Positions 1 to 5,481 of a stretch of DNA of 5,481 bases are shown here, piece by piece. Origin of the DNA: Acidovorax sp. (lineage in GTDB: Bacteria; Pseudomonadota; Gammaproteobacteria; Burkholderiales; Burkholderiaceae_C); the NCBI GenBank assembly GCA_011620245.1, contig WOZN01000256.1:1-5481 (forward strand), written 5' to 3'. Both the position numbers and the translations under genes were made by a program. Position 1 is the stretch's first letter. Every line of letters starts with the position of its first letter. The notes beneath the pieces are model-generated. The model did not search any database, was not told where the DNA came from, and worked only from the letters and a program-made list of their open reading frames with translations.

Positions 1-9
1 CGAACACCC

Positions 10-879
10 ATGAAACTCACGCATTCCCGTGCGGTCGCGCTGATGCTGCTGGTCACGCTGCTGTGGTCCATTGCCGGTGTGGTGACGCGCCACCTGGAGC
101 ATGCGCGCAGTTTTGAAGTGACCTTCTGGCGCAGTTTTTTTACCGTGGTGTCGCTGCTGGTGATATTGCCTGCGCTGCAGGGCCGCAGCGTGTTTTCGGC
201 CATGCGCGGCGGCGGCGCTGCCCTGTGGCTCTCCGGCCTGTGCTGGAGCGTGATGTTCACCACCTTCATGGTCGCCATGATGCTCATGCCCGTGGCGAAT
301 GTGCTGGTGACCATGGCGGCCGGCCCGCTGCTCACGGCCCTGTTTGCGCGCATCTTCATCGGGCACCGGATTGCACTGCGCACCTGGTTTGCCATTGGTG
401 TTGCGGGTGTCGGCATGGCGTGGATGTATGGCGCGCAGATGGGCAGCCTGCCGCTGGCGGGCACCCTGGTGGCCTTGTGCATTCCGGTGGCGGCAGCGGC
501 GAACTGGACGGTGGTGCAATCGTCCCAGCAGCACGGCCACGCGGTGGATCTGGTGCCGGCTGTTCTTGTGGGTGCTGTGCTGTCGGCGCTGGCCACCTTG
601 CCGCTGGCACTGCCTTTTCAGGCGACGGGCTACGATATCCTGCTGCTGGCGTTGCTGGGGCTGTTTCAGCTGGCCATTCCATGCGTTCTGGCGGTGCGCT
701 GCGGGCGCGTGCTCAAGGCGCCCGAAATGGCCTTGCTGGGCTTGCTGGAGGTTATCTTCGGTATCTTGCTGGCCTGGGCCGGTGCCGGTGAGCGCCCGGG
801 CCCGGCCGTGCTGACCGGTGGCCTGCTGGTGATTGGTGCATTGGTGATCAACGAATATTTAGGGAAGGAGCAAAAATGA
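10..879 (+). CDS. DMT-superfamily (EamA) inner-membrane transporter
   Basis: A 289-residue, very hydrophobic protein of the drug/metabolite transporter superfamily, which moves small metabolites across the inner membrane; the substrate cannot be read from sequence. About ten hydrophobic segments are visible (roughly residues 8-26, 36-56, 71-93, 96-117, 122-142, 148-168, 178-202, 208-230, 238-258, 264-282), fitting the usual 10-TM layout of two EamA repeats. Family-typical features are LLWSIAGVVTR near residues 17-27, FWRSFF at 39-44, and the second-repeat ending EVIFGILLAWAGAGERPG at 247-264, followed by a Gly-rich last helix. The length is normal for the family. The ATG at 10 gives a plausible short cytoplasmic N-terminus, but only nine upstream bases are present, so the ribosome binding site and promoter cannot be judged. 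Its TGA overlaps the next gene's ATG, so the two are probably cotranscribed. The family assignment is firm; a role in exporting or importing an acyl-CoA-related metabolite would be speculation from the neighbour. Confidence 0.9.
   Translation: MKLTHSRAVALMLLVTLLWSIAGVVTRHLEHARSFEVTFWRSFFTVVSLLVILPALQGRSVFSAMRGGGAALWLSGLCWSVMFTTFMVAMMLMPVANVLVTMAAGPLLTALFARIFIGHRIALRTWFAIGVAGVGMAWMYGAQMGSLPLAGTLVALCIPVAAAANWTVVQSSQQHGHAVDLVPAVLVGAVLSALATLPLALPFQATGYDILLLALLGLFQLAIPCVLAVRCGRVLKAPEMALLGLLEVIFGILLAWAGAGERPGPAVLTGGLLVIGALVINEYLGKEQK
865..870 (+). promoter_or_regulatory. Shine-Dalgarno site setting the start of the hydrolase gene
   Basis: AAGGAG lies five bases before the ATG at 876, inside the last codons of the transporter gene. 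It favours the ATG at 876 over the in-frame ATG at 885, which would sit 14 bases away. Together with the ATGA overlap it suggests translational coupling of the two genes. Confidence 0.7.
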
Positions 880-1991
880 CGGAGATGAAAGAGCAAATGT
901 CGAGTGAAGTGCCGCGCGATGTGCTGAGCGAGGTGCGAGGCCAGGTGGGGTTCATCACATTGAACCGCCCCCGGGCGCTCAATGCGCTGTCTCTGGGCAT
1001 GGTGCGGGACCTCATGGGCATCCTGCTGGCCTGGAAAGACGACGCGCGCGTGCTGGCCGTGGCCATTCGCGGCAGCAACAAGGAAGGCCCGTTCGGCGCC
1101 TTCTGCGCCGGCGGCGACATCCGCTTTCTGCACCAGGCGGCCAGCCAGTGCAATCCGCTGCTCGAAGACTTCTTTACCGAGGAATATGCGCTCAACTACC
1201 TGATCCACAACTACAGCAAGCCCTACATCGCGTTCATGGATGGCATTGTCATGGGTGGCGGCATGGGCATCAGCCAGGGCGCGGCCCTGCGCGTGGTGAC
1301 AGAGCGCACCAAGATGGCCATGCCCGAGACGGCGATTGGCCTGTTTCCCGACGTGGGTGGTGGTTATTTTCTGAGCCGCTGCCCGGGCCGTGTGGGTGAG
1401 TGGCTGGCCTTGACGGGCGATACCATCGGCGCCGGCGATGCGGTGGCGTTCGGCCTGGCCGATGGCTGCCTGCCCGTGGAGCAGCAGGCTCCGGTGTGGG
1501 AGGCGCTGGGCACAGGGCATTTTGCCGATGGCGCTGCGGTAAAGAGCTTTGTTGCTTCTAAATTAATAGCTGTTAGCCCAATGCTATCAAGCATTAGAGG
1601 CGTTATTGATCAATATTTTGCGTTGCCCACAGTGCGCGAAATCGTGGGTCAGTTGGAGGCCGCCGATTCCGACTGGGCCCGCTCCACGGCGGCCACCCTG
1701 CGCAAGCGCTCGCCGCTGATGCTGCATGTGGTGCTGGAGCAGGTGCGCCGCGCCCGCAGCATGGGCCTGGCCGACGATTTGCGGATGGAGCGCGACATGG
1801 TGCGCCACTGCTTTTTTCTGCGCGCCGGCCAGAGCGAGGCGGTGGAGGGCATCCGGGCACTGGCGGTGGACAAGGACTACGCGCCAAAGTGGAGCCCCGC
1901 GCGCATCGAAGACGTGACGCCGGAGATGGTGGCACCGTTCTTCGTCAGCCCCTGGCCTGTCTACGCACATCCACTGGCCGCATTGGTCTGA
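876..1991 (+). CDS. Enoyl-CoA hydratase/isomerase family protein, 3-hydroxyisobutyryl-CoA hydrolase-like
   Basis: A 371-residue crotonase-fold protein. Its length and C-terminal extension match 3-hydroxyisobutyryl-CoA hydrolases (valine degradation, thioester hydrolysis of 3-hydroxyisobutyryl-CoA) rather than ordinary 260-residue hydratases. Visible motifs are VGFITLNRPRALNAL (24-38), the first oxyanion-hole loop FCAGGDIRFL (76-85 region), the second oxyanion/glycine loop MDGIVMGGGMGIS (121-133), the HIBCH-type PETAIGLFPDVGGGYFLSR block (150-168) with acidic E151 and D159, LTGDTIGAGDAVAFGLADG (179-197), and the C-terminal DKDYAPKWSPARIEDV block (332-347). These fit a hydrolase; a hydratase acting on another acyl-CoA remains possible. 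The gene starts within the transporter stop codon (ATGA at 876-879) behind a good Shine-Dalgarno site, so it is likely the second gene of an operon. Oddity: codons for residues 226-248 are AT-rich and palindromic in an otherwise GC-rich gene (described separately), yet the frame is intact and the conserved downstream blocks are present, so the protein is probably functional. Confidence 0.88.
   Translation: MTEMKEQMSSEVPRDVLSEVRGQVGFITLNRPRALNALSLGMVRDLMGILLAWKDDARVLAVAIRGSNKEGPFGAFCAGGDIRFLHQAASQCNPLLEDFFTEEYALNYLIHNYSKPYIAFMDGIVMGGGMGISQGAALRVVTERTKMAMPETAIGLFPDVGGGYFLSRCPGRVGEWLALTGDTIGAGDAVAFGLADGCLPVEQQAPVWEALGTGHFADGAAVKSFVASKLIAVSPMLSSIRGVIDQYFALPTVREIVGQLEAADSDWARSTAATLRKRSPLMLHVVLEQVRRARSMGLADDLRMERDMVRHCFFLRAGQSEAVEGIRALAVDKDYAPKWSPARIEDVTPEMVAPFFVSPWPVYAHPLAALV
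1551..1620. repeat. AT-rich palindromic patch read in frame inside the hydrolase gene
   Basis: Only 24 of these 70 bases are G or C, against strongly GC-rich flanks. The patch holds a perfect inner hairpin (AATGCT 1580-1585, loop ATCA, AGCATT 1590-1595), an outer stem pairing 1562-1570 with 1602-1610 (nine pairs, two of them G-U in RNA), and a perfect 12-base palindrome TATTGATCAATA at 1604-1615. It is translated without frameshift or stop as residues 226-248 (starts VASKLIAVSP). The layout suggests a decayed dispersed palindromic element inside a gene. I have an unverified recollection of similar repeats (core AATAGCTGCTAGCGC) in Comamonadaceae genomes; no second copy lies in this window. 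Confidence 0.55.
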
Positions 1992-2000
1992 CTGGCATGG

Positions 2001-2017
2001 GGCGCCAGGCTGGCGTC
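2001..2017 (+). terminator. Possible weak terminator hairpin after the hydrolase gene
   Basis: GGCGCCA (2001-2007) pairs with TGGCGTC (2011-2017) around the loop GGC, giving seven pairs including one G-U, starting ten bases after the stop codon. The following bases (TTGTGT) are only a poor U-tract, so intrinsic termination here is uncertain. Confidence 0.3.
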
Positions 2018-2024
2018 TTGTGTC

Positions 2025-2042
2025 AGGACGTGAACACGTTCT
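2025..2042 (+). repeat. 18-base inverted repeat, copy 1
   Basis: AGGACGTGAACACGTTCT is an inverted repeat: AGGACGTG and CACGTTCT pair across a central AA, with one G-T at the third position. A copy with 16 of 18 identical bases lies at 3640-3657 in the same orientation; 14 of the identical bases are contiguous. This copy is 33 bases past the hydrolase stop, in the convergent gap before smpB. It could be an operator-like site, an RNA hairpin (seven pairs, GAAC loop) or a dispersed repeat; I recognise no named family. Confidence 0.6.
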
Positions 2043-2149
2043 AATGAACAATCTCGGATCAAGGCGGCGCATCAGCGTGAGCAGTCAGGCGCGCAGATCG
2101 CTGCCACTGCGCCATGGCCGCCATTTGCTGCAGGCAGGTTCGAGGTTGT

Positions 2150-2176
2150 CCTGCACGGTGCAGGTGCAGGTGCAGG
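2150..2176. repeat. GGTGCA tandem repeat with an inverted partner
   Basis: GGTGCA occurs three times in a row at 2157-2174, followed by GG. The preceding CCTGCAC (2150-2156) is the exact inverse complement of GTGCAGG, so it can pair with any of three registers (2158-2164, 2164-2170, 2170-2176). It lies in the 261-base convergent gap. No function can be assigned; it may be a slippage-prone short repeat. Confidence 0.5.
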
Positions 2177-2252
2177 CTTATGCGAAATGCAGCCCTGCAT
2201 GCGGACAAACACATGGACGCGGTGATCCATTCCCGCCGCCTTGCAAAGATTT

Positions 2253-2726
2253 TTAGCGGTTGCGGCTTTTCATGGCGCGTTCGACCTCGCGCTTGCCTTC
2301 GCGGTCCTTGATGGTGTCGCGCTTGTCATGCTCGGCCTTGCCCTTGGCCAGCGCAATTTCGCATTTCACATATCCGTTCTTCCAGTGAAGGTTCAGCGGC
2401 ACCAGGGTGTAGCCCTTTTGCTCGACCTTGACGATCAGGTGCTTGATGTCGTCCTTTTTGAGCAGCAGCTTCTTGGTGCGCGCCGCCTCGGGGTTGACGT
2501 GGGTGGAGGCGGTTTTGAGGGGGGTGATCAGGCAGCCCAGCAGATAGAGCTCACCGTCACGGATGAGCACATAGCCATCGGTCAGCTGCACCTTGCCCTC
2601 GCGCAGCGCCTTGACCTCCCAGCCATACAGCACCATGCCGGCCTCGTGGCGTTCTTCGAAGAAATAGTTGAAGGCAGCCTTCTTGTTGTCGGCAATGCGG
2701 GACGTGGGATCGGGTTTTTTGGCCAT
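2253..2726 (-). CDS. smpB: SsrA (tmRNA)-binding protein SmpB
   Basis: A 157-residue small basic protein of normal SmpB length. SmpB binds tmRNA and carries it to ribosomes stalled on truncated mRNAs, allowing trans-translation: tagging of the nascent chain and release of the ribosome. Diagnostic features are [20 protein letters not shown] (14-33), the [19 protein letters not shown] block (35-53) of the beta-barrel core, [15 protein letters not shown] (83-97), and the basic tail with the DKR signature at 134-136 ([25 protein letters not shown]), which reaches into the ribosomal decoding centre. The ATG at 2726 gives the expected N-terminus ([17 protein letters not shown]); no good Shine-Dalgarno site precedes it. 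The gene diverges from ratA-rnfH, an arrangement widely conserved in proteobacteria. The tmRNA gene (ssrA) is not in the window. Confidence 0.97.
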   Translation of the reverse strand: MAKKPDPTSRIADNKKAAFNYFFEERHEAGMVLYGWEVKALREGKVQLTDGYVLIRDGELYLLGCLITPLKTASTHVNPEAARTKKLLLKKDDIKHLIVKVEQKGYTLVPLNLHWKNGYVKCEIALAKGKAEHDKRDTIKDREGKREVERAMKSRNR

Positions 2727-2769
2727 GAAAGATTAGATGCGGCGCAAACGGGGAGATAAAAGGCCTCCC

Positions 2770-2775
2770 TACAAT
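2770..2775 (+). promoter_or_regulatory. Candidate -10 box for ratA-rnfH
   Basis: TACAAT on the plus strand, matching five of six bases of TATAAT, would start transcription near 2782 and give a leader of about 78 bases before the ratA ATG. No good -35 hexamer is present 16-18 bases upstream. A short inverted repeat, GGGAG (2751-2755) and CTCCC (2765-2769), sits directly upstream and could be an operator or chance. Confidence 0.4.
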
Positions 2776-2795
2776 GGTTGGGTCTCGCAAGAGCG

Positions 2796-2801
2796 ATTCT
2801 A
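2796..2801 (-). promoter_or_regulatory. Candidate -10 box for smpB
   Basis: On the minus strand TAGAAT lies about 70 bases upstream of the smpB ATG, with no convincing -35 hexamer at standard spacing. It would start a leader of roughly 60 bases. It lies downstream of the ratA -10 box, so the two transcripts would overlap. Weak prediction from one hexamer. Confidence 0.25.
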
Positions 2802-2812
2802 ATTTCCTCCGG

Positions 2813-2863
2813 ATGCTCTGGCCGATTCCATTGTCCAGTTGCACCCAAGCCGCATCTGCATGA
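2813..2863 (+). CDS. Possible 16-residue leader peptide upstream of ratA
   Basis: ATG at 2813 opens a frame encoding MLWPIPLSSCTQAASA and ends in TGA at 2861-2863, which overlaps the ratA ATG at 2860 as ATGA. ratA has no visible Shine-Dalgarno site (the bases before it read CGCATCTGC), so coupling from an upstream reading frame is a plausible way to start it. The leader frame itself also lacks a clear ribosome binding site, and its peptide resembles nothing I recognise. It may be chance. Confidence 0.25.
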   Translation: MLWPIPLSSCTQAASA

Positions 2864-3300
2864 AAACCGTCCATAAATCCGTCCTCATCTGGTACAGCCC
2901 CGAAGAAATGTTTGCCCTCGTGACGGGGGTGGAACAATACCCCCAGTTCTTGCCCTGGTGCGACCGCGCAGCCGTGCTGGAGCACGACGACGCAGGCATG
3001 ACGGCCGAGGTCGGCATCGCGATGGCGGGTCTGCGGCAGACGTTCGTTACCCGCAACATCCATGAGGCGGGCCGGCGTGTGCAGATGCACCTGATCAAGG
3101 GCCCGTTCTCCCGCCTGGAGGGCGACTGGCATTTCCACGCTGTGGCAGATGGCAGCCAGCGCGCGTGCAAGGTCGAGCTGTTGCTGAACTACGGGTTTGA
3201 AAGCGCTGCGCTGGCGGCCTTGGTCGGCCCCATTTTTGACCGCATCGCCGCCAGCATGGTGGATGCATTTGTCAAGCGTGCGGAGCAGGTCTATGGGTGA
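2860..3300 (+). CDS. ratA: RatA-like SRPBCC/START-fold protein (Coq10 family)
   Basis: A 146-residue single-domain protein of the polyketide-cyclase/START-like fold, of normal length. Family marks are the N-terminal KSVLIWYSPEEMFALV (6-21), the signature VEQYPQFLPWC (24-34), LRQTFVTRN (58-66), KGPFSRLEGDWHF (80-92) and the C-terminal helix FDRIAASMVDAFVKRAEQVYG (126-146). In E. coli the homologue was described as a toxin that blocks 70S ribosome assembly; the same family includes Coq10-type ubiquinone-binding proteins, so a role in respiratory quinone function is equally possible and the toxin label should be treated cautiously. I chose ATG 2860, giving the usual MKTVHKSV start, over an in-frame TTG at 2839. 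The gene diverges from smpB, and its stop codon lies within the first codons of rnfH (8-base overlap), so the pair is almost certainly cotranscribed. Confidence 0.93.
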   Translation: MKTVHKSVLIWYSPEEMFALVTGVEQYPQFLPWCDRAAVLEHDDAGMTAEVGIAMAGLRQTFVTRNIHEAGRRVQMHLIKGPFSRLEGDWHFHAVADGSQRACKVELLLNYGFESAALAALVGPIFDRIAASMVDAFVKRAEQVYG

Positions 3301-3640
3301 CGACGATGGCGCGCTGCAAATCACGGTGGTTGTTTGCACTGCGCCGCGCAGCATTGGCGAGTGGACGATGCAACTTGCTGAAGGCGCCACGGTGGCGGAT
3401 GCGCTGAAGGCCTGCGCAAAGATGGCGCTGCTGCCGCAAGGGGACACGGCTGCCGCTGTGGGCATATGGGGGCGCCAGGTGGCATTGGATTGCCAGCTCG
3501 CCCAAGGGGACCGTGTGGAGGTTTATCGCCCCTTGAAGGTGGACCCCAAGGTGGCCCGACGCGAGCGCTTTGCGCGCCAGGGGGCCCGCACCACCGGCCT
3601 GTTTGCACGGCAGCGCCCTGGCGGAAAATCGGGCTACTGA
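3293..3640 (+). CDS. rnfH: RnfH family ubiquitin-like protein (RatB/YfjF)
   Basis: A 115-residue protein with the beta-grasp (ubiquitin/ThiS-like) RnfH fold. It starts with a strand-like ITVVVCTAPR (10-19), has a helix around VADALKACAKMAL (34-46), and carries the family hallmark GIWGRQVALDCQLAQGDRVEVYRPLKVDPKVARRERFARQ, written here only as positions 57-96 with WGR at 59-61, GDRVEVYRPL at 72-81 and DPK at 84-86. The basic tail after residue 88 is typical. The biochemical role is unsettled: the family is named after rnf electron-transport loci in some bacteria and is called RatB beside ratA in others. The frame is open further upstream, but ATG 3293, inside the end of ratA (ATGGGTGA overlap), gives the correct family N-terminus. 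The stop is immediately followed by inverted-repeat copy 2. Confidence 0.93.
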   Translation: MGDDDGALQITVVVCTAPRSIGEWTMQLAEGATVADALKACAKMALLPQGDTAAAVGIWGRQVALDCQLAQGDRVEVYRPLKVDPKVARRERFARQGARTTGLFARQRPGGKSGY

Positions 3641-3657
3641 GACCGTGAACACGTTCT
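3640..3657 (+). repeat. 18-base inverted repeat, copy 2
   Basis: AGACCGTGAACACGTTCT begins on the last base of the rnfH stop codon. It is an inverted repeat (AGACCGTG and CACGTTCT around AA) with one mismatched pair (C3643 opposite T3654). It differs from copy 1 at 2025-2042 in two bases, and both mismatches to perfect symmetry fall in the left arm. Like copy 1 it lies just after a plus-strand gene in a convergent gap. Confidence 0.6.
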
Positions 3658-3702
3658 GAGGTCTGTGCAGCTGGGGCGATGGCCGCGCCCTCATCCCGAC
3701 AA

Positions 3703-4230
3703 TCACCGCGCGCAATCGGTTGCAATGATGCCGTCGATGCGTTTGGATTCTGCCGCGCGGGTGGTCTCGTCAAGGTAAACCCGTTCGCCCTGGGCATTGG
3801 TATGCATCATGGGGCGACCGGAGTCGAATGTGGCCTTGGCTTGGCGAGCGCGGGTGCAGTTTTCCGTCTTGGCTTTGACGATCTTTTCCTCTTCGGCCTT
3901 TTTCTTGGCTGCTTCTGCCGCCTCGGCCTGTGCCTTTTTCTCTTCGAGTTCCTTGTCCTTGCCGCCTGCTGCGGCACTGGCCGGCAGTCTGGGGGCGGAT
4001 ACGGCGGCGGCAGACTCCGAATCTCCCGCAGACGGTGCCGGTTTTTGAGCAGCGCGCCCGCCAAGGTTGCCGCCTGGCTGTTTCAGGATGCTCTTTTCCG
4101 GGATGTCCAGCGGCGGTGCACGGTCGCTGAATACCTTGCGGCCATCCTTGTCGATCCATTGCCATTGGGCCGAGGCGCCCAGTGACCAGGTGCAGGCGAA
4201 GGCCAGCAGCACAAGCTTGTGAATTTTCAT
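3703..4230 (-). CDS. DUF4124 domain-containing secreted protein
   Basis: A 175-residue envelope protein of unknown function. Residues 1-21 form a classical Sec signal peptide (MKIHKLVLLAFACTWSLGASA), with probable cleavage after ASA before Q22. The DUF4124 domain follows directly (QWQWIDKDGRKVFSDRAPPLDIP, about 22-44), with the typical W-x-D-x-x-G...SDR-x-P pattern. After a Pro/Ala-rich linker (about 52-90), residues 91-122 are Lys/Glu/Ala-rich and likely helical or coiled coil (KDKELEEKKAQAEAAEAAKK). The end carries two cysteines, C125 and C173, which could form a periplasmic disulfide. The frame extends 23 codons upstream, but starting at ATG 4230 places the signal peptide at the N-terminus; no clear Shine-Dalgarno site is seen. 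It diverges from guaB. The 62-base gap to rnfH has no evident T-tract terminator. Confidence 0.88.
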   Translation of the reverse strand: MKIHKLVLLAFACTWSLGASAQWQWIDKDGRKVFSDRAPPLDIPEKSILKQPGGNLGGRAAQKPAPSAGDSESAAAVSAPRLPASAAAGGKDKELEEKKAQAEAAEAAKKKAEEEKIVKAKTENCTRARQAKATFDSGRPMMHTNAQGERVYLDETTRAAESKRIDGIIATDCAR

Positions 4231-4244
4231 GGCAATAAGTTTAG

Positions 4245-5481
<1,237 letters not shown>

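Larger units (their letters stand above)
1992..2252. other. Convergent intergenic gap without a convincing gene
   Basis: This 261-base stretch separates the plus-strand hydrolase gene from the 3' end of smpB on the minus strand. It contains the weak hairpin at 2001-2017, inverted-repeat copy 1, the GGTGCA repeat, and an imperfect stem pairing 2172-2178 with 2191-2198 (one bulged C). No strong terminator with a T-tract is visible for either gene. A GTG-started frame at 2020-2256 has no recognisable domain and no ribosome binding site. Confidence 0.6.

Noticed and set aside
666..1520. 284-codon minus-strand frame antisense to the transporter and hydrolase genes
   Set aside because: Both overlapped plus-strand genes are well supported by family motifs; the antisense product resembles no family.
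2020..2256. 78-codon GTG-started frame in the convergent gap
   Set aside because: It has no Shine-Dalgarno site, a GTG start, runs through the tandem repeat and into the smpB 3' end, and has no recognisable protein features.
2557..3465. 302-codon minus-strand frame crossing smpB, ratA and rnfH
   Set aside because: It spans three recognised genes and reads smpB in a wrong frame; it is a high-GC shadow.
2860..3640. ratA-rnfH as a genuine RatA/RatB toxin-antitoxin module
   Set aside because: The names are inherited from E. coli annotation. Both proteins are broadly conserved housekeeping-like families, and RatA belongs to the Coq10/START group, so nothing in this sequence supports an addictive toxin-antitoxin pair.
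3673..3691. GGGGCG...CGCCCT hairpin in the rnfH/DUF4124 convergent gap as a terminator
   Set aside because: The stem is only five to six pairs and no T-tract follows on either strand, so it is not a supportable intrinsic terminator.

Overview
The window is a GC-rich, densely packed piece of a bacterial chromosome. The gene content and protein sequences (smpB diverging from ratA-rnfH, a DUF4124 envelope protein diverging from guaB) and the TACAAT-type -10 boxes point to a betaproteobacterium of the order Burkholderiales, most likely Comamonadaceae (Acidovorax-like). That placement is inferred from sequence style, not from a search.

Layout. (1) Positions 10-1991, plus strand: an EamA/DMT-type inner-membrane transporter is joined by an ATGA stop/start overlap to a 371-residue crotonase-fold protein resembling 3-hydroxyisobutyryl-CoA hydrolase. 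The second gene contains a strikingly AT-rich, palindrome-rich patch (1551-1620). (2) Positions 1992-2252: a 261-base convergent gap with no convincing gene. It holds a small hairpin, one copy of an 18-base inverted repeat and a short GGTGCA tandem repeat. (3) Positions 2253-3640: smpB (minus strand), a divergent promoter region, then ratA and rnfH (plus strand) overlapping by 8 bases. (4) Positions 3641-3702: a short convergent gap that begins with the second copy of the inverted repeat, in the same orientation. (5) Positions 3703-4230: a secreted or periplasmic DUF4124 protein on the minus strand. (6) Positions 4231-4337: a divergent promoter region. (7) Position 4338 to the window end: the first 381 codons of guaB, IMP dehydrogenase, cut off by the window edge just past its catalytic loop.

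Most of this is housekeeping: SmpB in ribosome rescue, RatA and RnfH as conserved partners of smpB, and GuaB in guanine nucleotide synthesis. The transporter/hydrolase pair may be a small metabolic operon, but its substrate cannot be read from the sequence. I found no unknown multi-gene system, phage, IS element, CRISPR array or RNA gene. The most interesting signals are small: the palindromic AT-rich patch read in frame through the hydrolase gene, the 18-base inverted repeat found in both convergent gaps, a 16-codon leader ORF whose stop overlaps the ratA start, and a sigma-54-like inverted repeat upstream of guaB.
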